Assembly (NCBI RefSeq): GCF_036208045.1
Contig: NZ_CP121472.1
Span: 2,615,531 to 2,679,530 of the forward strand
Length of the DNA: 64,000 nt
Origin: Thiorhodovibrio winogradskyi
Lineage (GTDB): Bacteria > Pseudomonadota > Gammaproteobacteria > Chromatiales > Chromatiaceae
Direction: 5' to 3'
The number at the start of each line of letters is the position of its first letter. The first letter of the stretch is position 1. The position numbers were made by a program, and so were the translations under genes. The notes under the pieces are model-generated. The model did no database searches. It saw only the letters and a list, made by a program, of their open reading frames with translations, and was not told where the DNA came from. This document shows positions 1 through 8,990 of the stretch, in pieces.

Positions 1-3000
1 ACGGTGGCCGAGACCTTGCAGATGCTGCTGGAGAAATTCCGCGCTCATCTCGGTGACGAAGAGCGACGAGTCCTGGCTGGCACGGCGGTGCTGGAGAAGA
101 TGCGCGTTGGCAAGCAAACGCTCGCCGAGGCCGATGCGCTGCTTGCCGAAGCGACAGCACTGCTGGAGCCAAGCGTCAAGATTGCCCTCGCGCGTCTGAC
201 CGATGAGTTGGGTGCGCTGGAATGGAATGCCGATCTCGGGCAGTACGAGCTGATCGCCGATGCCTCCACGCGCGGGCAGTTCCAGCACTGGCTGCGCGCG
301 CGTCTGGCCGCCGTGACGGCCGAACAGGCGCGGCAGTTGTTTGTGGCACGTGCGGCGGCTGTGGTGTCGGATCTGGGCGACCGGGAAACGGACTTTGCCC
401 AGCGTCGGAACATTGCCACGCCGGACTGGTGCTTTGCTTCCCAACTCGCGCATCGGCACAGCCTAGCCAAGGCGCTGGAAACGGCCTTTGCCGACTGGAA
501 GGTTGCGGTGGGGCCAAGAGATCCGAAAGGCCGGCTGATTTTTCTGTATCTGCATAGCGAGGACGATCAGGCTGAGATCGATGCGCTGGTGTGCGCGAAT
601 TTTCAGCAACAGTTGGCGCAGCACCGCCTCGACCTGGCGCCCATCTGGGTGGTGGGTGTTGCCGACGAAGATGGGCGCATCGCGGCGCAGCTTGGGCGCT
701 TGCAGGTGTTTGATGATCAGTTGAGCGCGGATGATCAGGAGCGGTTTCGGCGCTTTCTGCCTGAAGAACGCCAGCGCGCCACGGAGGTGCTGAAGGCGGC
801 GGTGCAGGAGACGATCCGTGCGCGCCTGTATTGGGTGGCGGGCTTGACGGAGTTGCCCCAAGGTCGGCTGAATCAGGCCGGTGCCGAGATTTTTGCCCAA
901 GTCTATCCTAAGGCGCTGCCCTTTCCCTTTGACGGCTTTGCCACCAGCGCCGGCGGCGGTCCGGCCGATGCGGCGCAGTTGACGCGCGGGCTGATCGCCC
1001 ACCAGGTCGATGGCGCCTGGGTGCAGGCGCAACCCAAGCGGCTGCAGAACCGGGTGAATACGCTGCTGGTGCAGAGTTGGCGTGCGCTGCCGAGCAGCGG
1101 GCAGCTGGCTGAGCCAAAGCAGGAGCAGGTGAAAGTCGCCTTTGAGGCACTGAAGCAGGCCCATGGCGAGCAGCCAGAGCGCTCGCTGTGGGAATCCTAT
1201 CGCGAACTGATCGCGCCGCCCTATGGCATGAACGCAGCCTCGGCGGGCATTTTGCTCGGGCTGCTGATCGGTGGCCAGCATCCACCACGCCGCTTGGAGC
1301 AGGGCGGTGAGCTGGTTGCGGCGGCGGATTGGGTGACAGCCGCCTTTCCGGTGCAACGCGGTCGGCATCAGCTTGAGCTGGCGCTGCTTGAGAAGACTCG
1401 GCTGCGTTTTCTGGCCGAAGATAGCGAGGGGCGCTGGCGGGAATTCCTTACGCGCTGGGAGACGGAAACCCGCTATGAAAAGTTGGTTGAGCTGGCGCGG
1501 AATGCCGAAAAGATGCGCCGGGCTGATCCTATCCCGGAGATCCTCGAAGGTCGCATTCCCTATCTGGTGGATAAGTCCACTGAAGCCGAGCGACACTTGC
1601 GCGAGTTTCGCGTCCAGATCGAAGGCTGGGAGCAGCAGCTTGAGCGCGCCGCGCGGCAGAATCAGGTGGGCGAGCTACTGAAGACTGCCGCCGCGCTGGC
1701 CCGCGCACGCGAGGATGCGGACGACGAGCAGCGCTGGCCCGCGAGACTGGGCGAGGATTGCGAGAAGCTGCTGCTGATCGGGCGCGAATTGGTCGGCGAG
1801 CACATTGGCGACTGGATTCCCCGCCAAGGCTGTCAAAATGTGACCGATGTCGGCGGATTTCGCACCCGCATGGACAAAGCGATCAAAAGTCTGCGCCAAC
1901 TCGGTTTCACGACCGAGGCCCAAGCGCTCGAAGAGCAGGCCAATCGCGCCATCATGCAGGTCGAGAACCGTCAGCAGTTTCGACTCATCCTCGACGAGAG
2001 CGACGAATATCCACGTTTGCCGGAGCCGGATGCATCCACGCTGGTGCGCGAGTTGCGCGACGGTATTCAGCGCGGTGATGTTCTGATCGAGGGGGTTGAG
2101 AGCGCGGCATCCGTGCTGAACCCGCAGGAAATCCAAGCACGGGTCGGGGCGATTCGCGCGCGCCAGCAGCGATTGCAGAAAGCGCTCGCTGAGCGTCGTG
2201 ATGTTTTAGGTGCGATCTATCAGGTGCCGTTGGAGGGCGAGGCGGCGCTGACGGAGACGCTGGCGCATTTGGAACGCTTGCAGCGGCTGTTTCTCGATAC
2301 CCCTGACGAGCCGGAAATTGCCGGCCTGATGCGCCAGCTCAAGCTGATCAGCGCGGATCTCAGCGCTTGGGAGAGCGGGGATTTAAGTCCGGAACGGCTG
2401 CGCTCGCTGCTTGAGCAGCAGATTCCTGCGCAGCTTGCGGCCCTGAATGCGGGGCTTGAGGCCGATGACATTGAACCGGCATGGGACATTGCGCACCTTT
2501 ACCAAGCCTTGGCCGCGGAGCGGATTGGCGCTCAGGAAAAACGCTCGTCCGATTGGATGAAGCCACGTCTGTCGCTCGCCGACCAATTACCGACCACCAA
2601 TCGCGGCGACTGCGAGCGTTTGCGCGCGGAGCTGGCTGCCGCACCGGCGTATCTGAGTGAAGCAGACCGCCACGCGCTTGAGCGCCTGCTCGCGCTTGCC
2701 GATCAGCGTCTCGCCGCGATCAACAATGAAGAACGCCAATGCCACATCGCCGCCTGGCGTGCCCAGTTGCCGCGCGAGCGTGAGATTGAAACCCTCGATA
2801 AACACCAAACCGAGGCACTACTGCGCGCTATCGAACAACCCCCGGTTCCTCTGACCCCAGCGGAGCAGACCCAGCTCGAACCGTTAAAACAGGCACTGAA
2901 CGCGCATTATGACAACATGAGCGCCGCCGACATCCTCGCCCGTATTGATCGACTTTCCATCGAGCGGCAGTGGGTGATTTATGAGGAACTCGCCAAGGTG

Positions 3001-3396
3001 TTGAGCAGATCAACCCTTGTTTCAGTCTGTGACCATGTGGGAGAAGAGGATATTTCCGCGAACCATGGCAGCTTTGCTTATTTTATGGAGCAGGTGGTCT
3101 TGCCACAAAAGGCTGCGAACCCGACGCACATGCGTCTCGATGGTCAGACATCTGGCGGGAACCGGGAGCCGGCTGGTTTCTTTCAGCATCAGGGGAAGAT
3201 CTGGCGTGTTCATGCCGATTCCCATTATGAGCCCCTCATGTTGGCCTATCGTAACTTCCAGAAAAATCCAGACGAAGATCCCTTTATTGCCACGGCAACT
3301 GGCTCAGGACAAAGGCGCTGCTTAGTTTTGAAACCTGAGTTGCAGCAGCAATTACCTCAGCCGCGTTTTAAGCATCTCTATATCTACGAAACATGA
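1..3396 (+). CDS. BrxC/PglY-like large protein, C-terminal part (cut by window edge)
   Basis: The reading frame is open from the first base of the window, so the 5' end, probably with an N-terminal P-loop domain, lies outside; the GTG at position 4 is unlikely to be the true start. About 1130 residues are visible. They are rich in charged helices and likely coiled coils (about residues 480-1000). A segment near residues 170-270 (GRLIFLYLHSEDD, then APIWVVGVADEDG) and the PPYGM...GILLGLL stretch near 400 resemble the region that follows the ATPase domain in BrxC/PglY-type proteins of BREX and related phage-defence systems. No Walker motif is seen in this part. The gene lies upstream, on the same strand, of a UDG-like gene and a phosphorothioation-associated methyltransferase gene, which supports a defence role. 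The family assignment is by resemblance only; it could be another large island protein of unknown function. Confidence 0.5.
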   Translation, partial: TVAETLQMLLEKFRAHLGDEERRVLAGTAVLEKMRVGKQTLAEADALLAEATALLEPSVKIALARLTDELGALEWNADLGQYELIADASTRGQFQHWLRARLAAVTAEQARQLFVARAAAVVSDLGDRETDFAQRRNIATPDWCFASQLAHRHSLAKALETAFADWKVAVGPRDPKGRLIFLYLHSEDDQAEIDALVCANFQQQLAQHRLDLAPIWVVGVADEDGRIAAQLGRLQVFDDQLSADDQERFRRFLPEERQRATEVLKAAVQETIRARLYWVAGLTELPQGRLNQAGAEIFAQVYPKALPFPFDGFATSAGGGPADAAQLTRGLIAHQVDGAWVQAQPKRLQNRVNTLLVQSWRALPSSGQLAEPKQEQVKVAFEALKQAHGEQPERSLWESYRELIAPPYGMNAASAGILLGLLIGGQHPPRRLEQGGELVAAADWVTAAFPVQRGRHQLELALLEKTRLRFLAEDSEGRWREFLTRWETETRYEKLVELARNAEKMRRADPIPEILEGRIPYLVDKSTEAERHLREFRVQIEGWEQQLERAARQNQVGELLKTAAALARAREDADDEQRWPARLGEDCEKLLLIGRELVGEHIGDWIPRQGCQNVTDVGGFRTRMDKAIKSLRQLGFTTEAQALEEQANRAIMQVENRQQFRLILDESDEYPRLPEPDASTLVRELRDGIQRGDVLIEGVESAASVLNPQEIQARVGAIRARQQRLQKALAERRDVLGAIYQVPLEGEAALTETLAHLERLQRLFLDTPDEPEIAGLMRQLKLISADLSAWESGDLSPERLRSLLEQQIPAQLAALNAGLEADDIEPAWDIAHLYQALAAERIGAQEKRSSDWMKPRLSLADQLPTTNRGDCERLRAELAAAPAYLSEADRHALERLLALADQRLAAINNEERQCHIAAWRAQLPREREIETLDKHQTEALLRAIEQPPVPLTPAEQTQLEPLKQALNAHYDNMSAADILARIDRLSIERQWVIYEELAKVLSRSTLVSVCDHVGEEDISANHGSFAYFMEQVVLPQKAANPTHMRLDGQTSGGNREPAGFFQHQGKIWRVHADSHYEPLMLAYRNFQKNPDEDPFIATATGSGQRRCLVLKPELQQQLPQPRFKHLYIYET

Positions 3397-3461
3397 TCAG
3401 AGCGATGCTTGGCTTAGGAAAAGCGTCGAGTGTTTATGTTTTCATTTCTTAAGAGGCGTTT

Positions 3462-4691
3462 ATGGACTATCAGGTCGGCGATCGCGTGAAGCACCCGAAA
3501 AAACCCGAATGGGGGCTTGGTGAAATTCGGGCAATTGACAGCAGTATTGTCACCATTCAATTCGTTGAGGTTGGCGAGAAGAAGCTGTCTTTGCAGTATG
3601 TCGACCTTCAGCGTATACAGGGAGAGGAATCCGTCAATTTAAGACTCGATGCGCTCGTGCAGGAAAAAAAGAACCCAGACACAAAGAAATACAAGATTGG
3701 CCGGATACCCGAAATGACCGCCCAGCGGAATATTAAGACGTGGAGCATCGTTGCGCAGAAACTCGCCGAGGTCAGCGTTGCCAATTACTATCAGCTTGTC
3801 TCTTGGGCTAAGGGACACGACGATGGAGGAGGGGGGGGAGGATTCATCGACTACTGTATTACTAACGGATGGCTGGTTCCAGCACCGACGGAACCAGTGC
3901 ATTCCAGTTCGGGAAATTCTCCAGGCGGGGCAGCTTCACAAAATTTTGCAGCTGAGCTGAAGGATGCTGGCCCCGAGGCTGTCAAAACGGCATCAGCAAC
4001 TGCTGATGACTCCGTTCTTGCAGGTTACATTCACGGCTTTTTTGGCTACGGCTCGCTGGCTGCTCCGATATGGTTCGTTGGCATGGAAGAGGGGGTCGGG
4101 GACGAGAGCCTTGAGGATCGCCTAAATGCTTGGCGAAATTTGGGGGAAGGTTCGCTGCTGGATATCCGCGCATTTCACGAGAGGATCGGGGAAACGCGCT
4201 GGTTCTCGATGATGCCGCGGATTCAAAAAACCTGGAGGAGGTTGATCTCCATCTCCCTTGCCTATTTGGACGAAGCGCGGGATAAGGAGGATATTCGAAT
4301 GTATCAGAGAGCTCGCCTTGCGACTGCGACTGAGGCATTGCTGGAACTCATGCCACTACCGCACCAGAAGCTTCCCGATTGGAGCCACAAAAATCTATTT
4401 TCGTCTAAAGCAGACTACCTCCATCAGCTTGCGCCGCATAGAGTGGCCTGGTTGAAAAGGCAGATCGCCGAACACTCTCCAAAGGCTGTTGTCATGTATG
4501 GAGTAACGCCGCCATACCCTGACTATTGGGAAAGCATTGCTGGAGGTCCACTAGAGCTGTCGAAGCAGGGTTGGTTTTCCCTTCAATCTGGTCAGACAAT
4601 CTTCATTGCTTGTCAGCATCCTGTGTCGTACGGCGTGATGGATGATTATTTTTCCTCCATTGGTGCTTTTATTCGAGAGGGGTGCGGTTAG
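3462..4691 (+). CDS. DUF3553 protein with uracil-DNA-glycosylase-like C-terminal domain
   Basis: A 409-residue protein with two recognisable parts. Residues 1-55 (YQVGDRVKHP...GLGEI...KKLSLQYVDL) match the DUF3553 fold, a small beta-barrel known from the C-terminus of UvrD helicases. Residues 187-409 look like the uracil-DNA glycosylase superfamily: PIWFVGMEEG (about 203-211) fits the first active-site motif and QHPVSYG (from about H386) fits the last. The linker includes a run of six glycines (122-127) encoded over an 8-G tract at 3831-3838. The start is the ATG after AAGAGGCG. It follows the BrxC-like gene by 65 bp and may be co-transcribed. Domain identity is inference from motifs; the typical UDG water-activating residue is not clearly placed, so a non-enzymatic DNA sensor is also possible. 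Confidence 0.6.
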   Translation: MDYQVGDRVKHPKKPEWGLGEIRAIDSSIVTIQFVEVGEKKLSLQYVDLQRIQGEESVNLRLDALVQEKKNPDTKKYKIGRIPEMTAQRNIKTWSIVAQKLAEVSVANYYQLVSWAKGHDDGGGGGGFIDYCITNGWLVPAPTEPVHSSSGNSPGGAASQNFAAELKDAGPEAVKTASATADDSVLAGYIHGFFGYGSLAAPIWFVGMEEGVGDESLEDRLNAWRNLGEGSLLDIRAFHERIGETRWFSMMPRIQKTWRRLISISLAYLDEARDKEDIRMYQRARLATATEALLELMPLPHQKLPDWSHKNLFSSKADYLHQLAPHRVAWLKRQIAEHSPKAVVMYGVTPPYPDYWESIAGGPLELSKQGWFSLQSGQTIFIACQHPVSYGVMDDYFSSIGAFIREGCG

Positions 4692-4777
4692 ATCTCTCGG
4701 GGTTTGATTTCCGCAGGTTAGAAGAGCTTGGTCATTGCCAGTGTTCAGCCATTACCTGATATTTGGCTTCCAGTTAA

Positions 4778-5167
4778 TCAAAGTTCGGCGAGACCGGACT
4801 CATTAAGGTCAGTAAAGCGCCGCCCATTGTGCTCGCGTTCGCCACGACCGTATTTGAATGAGGCATAGAGCACGCCGTCCTTTTTGAGCGCTCTTGACAG
4901 GCGTGCGAGTGCATCGGCGAGCTGGTCGAGGGGCACATGCAGCAGACTGGCGCAAGCCCAGATGCCATCGAAGCATTCGAACCAATCGGGGAGAACGGTG
5001 ACGTTTTTTCCGTCCTTGGCATCGGTTGTGACCAAGATCACGGCGCAGGGGCGGTCCTTGCGACCTTCTTCCATGCCTCTTTGGTGTTCTTCTCGCCACA
5101 GGTAAGCGTAGCGGATTACAAGACCAGGAGTCGGGACGGGGAATGACACCGGCGTTAAGTGGAACAT
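4778..5167 (-). pseudogene. Chimera of truncated PemK/MazF-like toxin and methyltransferase fragment
   Basis: The 129-codon frame is made of two unrelated pieces. Codons 1-60 (TPGLVIRYAYLWREEH...KDRPCAVILV...VTVLP) read as the N-terminal half of a PemK/MazF-type toxin. From codon 61 (about position 4987 downward) the sequence WFECFDGIWACASLLHVP...GVLYASFKYG...GRRFTDLNESGL reads as an internal part of a class I SAM-dependent methyltransferase of the TehB type, lacking its SAM-binding N-terminus. The join keeps the frame open. The start ATG overlaps the end of the antitoxin gene by 13 bases, the usual antitoxin-toxin layout. The toxin has lost its C-terminal half, so neither activity is expected. 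Pieces identified by motif reading; the join itself is seen directly. Confidence 0.65.
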
Positions 5168-5412
5168 TCATGGTCAAAGGCCGCTGCTTCCGGTGGAGGC
5201 TCCGCCTGCAAGATGGCATCCAAATCAGCCGGAGTGAAGTCCTCGATGCCCATCACTTGCCGGCTCCGTCGTTTCATTCGCTGGTATTCCTCGACAGAGA
5301 GCAAGACAAGGCGTTCGCGACCATTGCGGGTGATCGCAAGCGGTGCTTTGATGGCTTCATCTTGGTAGCGCCCAAAATGGCGCTGAAACTCGGCCGAGGA
5401 GATCATACGCAT
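5155..5412 (-). CDS. Phd/YefM-family antitoxin
   Basis: An 85-residue protein starting RMISSAEFQRHFGRYQDEAIKA, followed by PLAITRNGRERLVLLSVEEYQRM, the standard N-terminal DNA-binding fold of Phd/YefM antitoxins; the C-terminal part (GIEDFTPADLDAILQAE) would be the toxin-binding tail. The chosen start (5412) has GGAG seven bases upstream; a longer frame opens at 5451. It precedes and overlaps the broken toxin gene, so it is now probably an antitoxin without its own toxin, though it could still act as a repressor of the operon or counter a related toxin elsewhere. Confidence 0.8.
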   Translation of the reverse strand: MRMISSAEFQRHFGRYQDEAIKAPLAITRNGRERLVLLSVEEYQRMKRRSRQVMGIEDFTPADLDAILQAEPPPEAAAFDHECST

Positions 5413-5527
5413 GGACAGGCTCCGTAATTTGCCCTGATCTGTAAGATACATACCTTGCAGAATAACTGAATTTGGCTAGGTTGAACTACCTGATAATTAT
5501 CACCGGGACGAAGGCGGAAACCAGTCC

Positions 5528-8200
5528 ATGACGGCGAAGAAGGCCAAGCCTGGCAAAATTGTCGGCCACGGCACCTATGTGCACTTGAATGCCCTGCAGG
5601 AACTCGATGCGGAACGGCAGCGGGTTGTTTTGCAAGCGGCCGCCTTTGCTGAGTTGGAGCCGGAAAAGTCCTTCAATGTTGTGCGCTTTGGCCGGGACGG
5701 AGACATCGCGCTGCTCGCCTATGCGGATTTCTTCGAGGATCCTTTCCCAGCCTTGCAGGCCAGCTGGCGCATCCAGCTCGACAGCGGCCAGGTCGGCTAC
5801 CGCACCTACTCCGACTCGCTCAATCCGCCCATTCTGCATCGCAAGGAACTCTTGCTACCGCCCGAGCATCCGCGCCGGGAGGAATACGCCGCGCTTACCG
5901 CTGCGGCTGAATCCATCGGGCTGTTCGATGACACCACCCGCATCGGCTATCAACGTCAGTGGCTGGCGCTAGTGCGCGAGCGTGGCTATCGCATTGAGGG
6001 TCACCAGCTACTGCCGCTGGGTAATGTCGAAGGCGAGGCCGATGCGGCCGATGAGCCGGGGCAGGGCGGCGATCCGATTCAGTTCGGCGGCCAACTGCAC
6101 GATCACTGGGAAGCCGCCCGCCAGCGCACCGCCATGGTCCGCTATGGCTTCTCGGCGCCGATTCAGAGTCTCGCCCGCCATGGCTTTCTCGACGGCAGCC
6201 AGCGGCTGTTCGATTATGGCTGCGGGCGTGGTGATGACTTGCGCGGCTTGCAGGAAAACGGCATCTCCGCCGAAGGCTGGGATCCCTATTACGCGCCCGA
6301 TCAGCCCATCGAATCCGCCGACATTGTCAATCTCGGCTTCGTTATCAATGTGATCGAAGACTTCGATGAGCGTATCGAGGCCTTGACCCGCGCATGGTCG
6401 CTGGCCGAGCGGCTGTTGGTGGTCTCGGTGATGATCGGTGAACGCCAGCACGCTGGCGGGGGCGAGCGCTTTCGCGATGGCCTGCTGACCCAGCGCGGCA
6501 CCTTCCAGAAATACTTCACCCCAGCCGAAATCCGCCAGTTCCTCACCAGTGCGCTGGATGAAGAGCCCATCACTGTCGCGCCCGGGGTGCTCTATGTTTT
6601 TCGCGACAAAGACGCCGAGCAGCGCTTTCTGCTTGAGCGCAGTCGCGGTCGGCGCAACCGGCTACGCGCGCCCTCGGCACCGCGACCGCGCGAAGCCCCT
6701 GCCACGCGCCGCGATCGCCGCGCCGAGCGCTATGCCGAACACCGCGACGCGCTCGAGCGGCTGTGGGCGCAGTGGCTGACCCTCGGGCGACAACCCCACA
6801 AGGAGGAGGTCGTGGACTTACTGCCGCTGACCGAAACCTTCGGCACCCTCGGCAAGGCGCTGCGCTTTATTGAAGAACATCAGCGCGACCAGTTGGGCGA
6901 TCAGCTGGGTGACCCGTTAGGCGAGGGGCCGGGCGACGACTACATTGATGCGCTGCTCGAACAGGCTGCCGAAGCGCGCAAGGCGGATCTCGAGGTCTAT
7001 TTTGCTCTGCGTCAGTTCGAGCGGCGCCGACCCTACAAGCATCTCGAACCTGGTCTGCAACGCGACATCAAAGCCTTTTTCGGCGACTACCCGAGCGCCC
7101 AACAGGCCGGTTTGGAGCGCCTGCGCGCCATCGCCGACCCCGAGGCCATCGCCGCAGCCTGTCAGGACGCCGCCGAGCATGGCCTCGGCTGGCTGGAACC
7201 CGGCCAGTCTCTGCAACTGCATGCCAGTCTGGTTGATCAACTCCCAGCATTGCTGCGGGTCTATGTCGGCGCCGGCGCCATGCTCTACGGCGAGGTGCAG
7301 CAGGCCGATCTGATCAAGATTCATATCGCTTCCGGCAAGCTGACCCTGCTGATCTTCGATGCCTTCGACGGCCAGGCACTGCCACGCCTGCATGAGCGGA
7401 TCAAGATTAAGCTGCGCGAGCAGGACATCGACACCTTCGATTACGTCGAGCCTTTCACGCCGCCTTATCTGTTCTGGAAGTCGCGCTACATCAACGAAGA
7501 ACATCCCGACTACCCGGCGCAGCTTGCCTTTGATGAGCAACTCGACGCGCTTGGGCTGTTCGATCTGTCTGGCTACGGACCCGCGGCCGAGGTGGTCGAT
7601 GAGACACTCGCCCGGCACCGCTGGGAGGTGCATGGCTTAAACCTGCAACCTAGCCAAACCCCGCCGGCGCTGGATGATCCCTGCGGACGCTTTTTGCGCT
7701 TTCGCGATCTGATCGAATGCGGCGAGACGCAAGCGGCCACCGGTCTCGCCAATCAGCCCAAAGAGCCGCAGAGCTGGAACGCCTTGCTGGAGCTGACCGA
7801 GCAGGTGCTCGACCCGGTCATCGACTGGTTCGGCATGATCCGGCTCACCTACGGTTTCTGCTCACCGGAATTGGCGAAAAAGATCCCCGGTCGCATCGAT
7901 CCCAAGCGCGACCAACATGCCGCGCATGAGCGTAATCGCCTCGGCAACCCCATCTGCCCGCGCCTGGGCGCGGCGGTGGATTTCATTATCGAAGACGAAG
8001 ACATGCACGAGGTGGCGCAATGGATCATCGCCGAGACGCCTTTCGACCGGCTGTATTTCTATGGTCCGAATCTTCCGCTGCATGTCAGCTATGGTCCCGA
8101 GCACAACCGGCAGATTGTGCTGATGCGCCCAGGGCCGAGTGGGCGGTTGGTGCCAAAGGTGGTAAGTCCTGACGCCAGATCTCCCATGTCGACTGTCTAA
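5528..8200 (+). CDS. DNA phosphorothioation-associated putative methyltransferase
   Basis: An 890-residue protein matching, as far as I can judge, the family named DNA phosphorothioation-associated putative methyltransferase (TIGR04096). The N-terminus (KIVGHGTYVHLNAL) leads to a Rossmann SAM-binding motif FDYGCGRGDDLRGL at about 228-241 and a methyltransferase-like NLGFVINVIED stretch near 283-293. A basic linker (about 377-400) and a large C-terminal region follow; the latter contains a 12-bp tandem repeat encoding DQLGDQLGDPLG. No dndBCDE or dndFGH gene is visible in the window, so either they lie to the left or the protein serves another system. The only upstream neighbours on the same strand are the UDG-like and BrxC-like genes; the antitoxin/toxin pair between them is on the opposite strand. 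Substrate and target are unknown. Confidence 0.7.
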   Translation: MTAKKAKPGKIVGHGTYVHLNALQELDAERQRVVLQAAAFAELEPEKSFNVVRFGRDGDIALLAYADFFEDPFPALQASWRIQLDSGQVGYRTYSDSLNPPILHRKELLLPPEHPRREEYAALTAAAESIGLFDDTTRIGYQRQWLALVRERGYRIEGHQLLPLGNVEGEADAADEPGQGGDPIQFGGQLHDHWEAARQRTAMVRYGFSAPIQSLARHGFLDGSQRLFDYGCGRGDDLRGLQENGISAEGWDPYYAPDQPIESADIVNLGFVINVIEDFDERIEALTRAWSLAERLLVVSVMIGERQHAGGGERFRDGLLTQRGTFQKYFTPAEIRQFLTSALDEEPITVAPGVLYVFRDKDAEQRFLLERSRGRRNRLRAPSAPRPREAPATRRDRRAERYAEHRDALERLWAQWLTLGRQPHKEEVVDLLPLTETFGTLGKALRFIEEHQRDQLGDQLGDPLGEGPGDDYIDALLEQAAEARKADLEVYFALRQFERRRPYKHLEPGLQRDIKAFFGDYPSAQQAGLERLRAIADPEAIAAACQDAAEHGLGWLEPGQSLQLHASLVDQLPALLRVYVGAGAMLYGEVQQADLIKIHIASGKLTLLIFDAFDGQALPRLHERIKIKLREQDIDTFDYVEPFTPPYLFWKSRYINEEHPDYPAQLAFDEQLDALGLFDLSGYGPAAEVVDETLARHRWEVHGLNLQPSQTPPALDDPCGRFLRFRDLIECGETQAATGLANQPKEPQSWNALLELTEQVLDPVIDWFGMIRLTYGFCSPELAKKIPGRIDPKRDQHAAHERNRLGNPICPRLGAAVDFIIEDEDMHEVAQWIIAETPFDRLYFYGPNLPLHVSYGPEHNRQIVLMRPGPSGRLVPKVVSPDARSPMSTV

Positions 8201-8514
8201 AAATAATATCCGCCGTCGACCTCCCAATCGTCCCAGCCATCCCAGGGCGCGAAGCCCGCGAGGATCGCCAGCAGTCGCACGGCCGCCGGTTGCGCGCAGC
8301 GACCCGCGAGCCAAGCGCGCAAGGTTCGGGGATGGACGCCGACCGTTGCAGCGGCATCGGCGGTGCTCAGATGCAGGCGTTGCAGCAGTGCCGGCAGCGC
8401 GGACGAATCAGCCGCGAAGCCAGCGGCCAGCAGCGCGCGCGAATCCGCCAGCGCCCAGTCCTGGCGCGGCTTGGCGCTGGACGGAGCCCCCTTGGAGATT
8501 GCGCATAATCTATA
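8197..8514 (-). pseudogene. HTH protein fragment without a usable start codon
   Basis: An open frame of about 105 codons that ends by overlapping the tail of the methyltransferase gene on the opposite strand. It encodes LHLSTADAAATVGVHPRTLRAWLAGR, a clear helix-turn-helix, and ends GFAPWDGWDDWEVDGG, a PW-GW-GW tail I associate with small phage/Xer-activation-like HTH proteins. There is no ATG, GTG or TTG in the frame before the HTH; an ATG at 8506 lies one base out of frame, next to a GGGGG run. This suggests a frameshifted or 5'-lost gene. It is too short and too poorly started to be picked up as a normal gene. The HTH is seen directly; the function is a guess. Confidence 0.5.
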
Positions 8515-8682
8515 TTATGTAAAGTAGTGATTACTGATCTAGCGCATATTGCCCAAGCGCGATCTCCGATGCGCGCCAGAATCCCGAAAGAATCTTGACC
8601 AGCCCTCATGGCTGCAGGGCCAGGCTGTGGTAACCTTCCGCCCTGATCGCTGTTGCCATGAGACGTTGGGAGTCTGCCGCCG

Positions 8683-8958
8683 ATGCCTGAGGGTTGGTAC
8701 GTTTATATTGCCGAATGTACGGATAATTCCTATTTCACCGGCATCACGCAAAACATCACAGACGTGCGCGAAGGCGCCGATTACCTGCGTCATCGGACGC
8801 TCAAGTCGGTTCCCTGGTGTCGTCTAGTTGAGTCCAAATCCTCGGCCGTGCTAATCCAGACCCATATTCGCAATCTCAGACGAGAGCTCAAGGAATATGT
8901 GATCTACAACGAGCTTGAGTGCGACCGAGTGCTGAATCTGTCTAAACAATCTGCTTAA
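8683..8958 (+). CDS. Small degenerate GIY-YIG-like protein
   Basis: A 91-residue protein whose beginning, WYVYIAECTDNSYFTGITQNI, fits the two short strands of the GIY-YIG nuclease fold (VYI and YFTGIT in place of GIY and YIG). The usual catalytic arginine position is not clear (NITDVRE) and the usual glutamate before the helix is replaced in the LIQTHIRNLRR segment, so nuclease activity is doubtful. The start has GGGAG about ten bases upstream. It sits between the HTH fragment and mgtE and is probably the last member of the accessory region at the left edge. It could be a DNA-binding remnant or a recently diverged UPF0213-type protein. Confidence 0.55.
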   Translation: MPEGWYVYIAECTDNSYFTGITQNITDVREGADYLRHRTLKSVPWCRLVESKSSAVLIQTHIRNLRRELKEYVIYNELECDRVLNLSKQSA

Positions 8959-8990
8959 GCCGCATCCTTCTTAAGCGCGCTCTGCCTGTC

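Noticed and set aside
463-1596. 377-codon frame opposite the BrxC-like gene, and similar long antisense frames (6917-7633, 10857-11795, 19862-20650, 35688-36866, 61009-62064)
   Set aside because: All lie opposite clear genes in GC-rich DNA where long antisense frames are common; none has family-like content.
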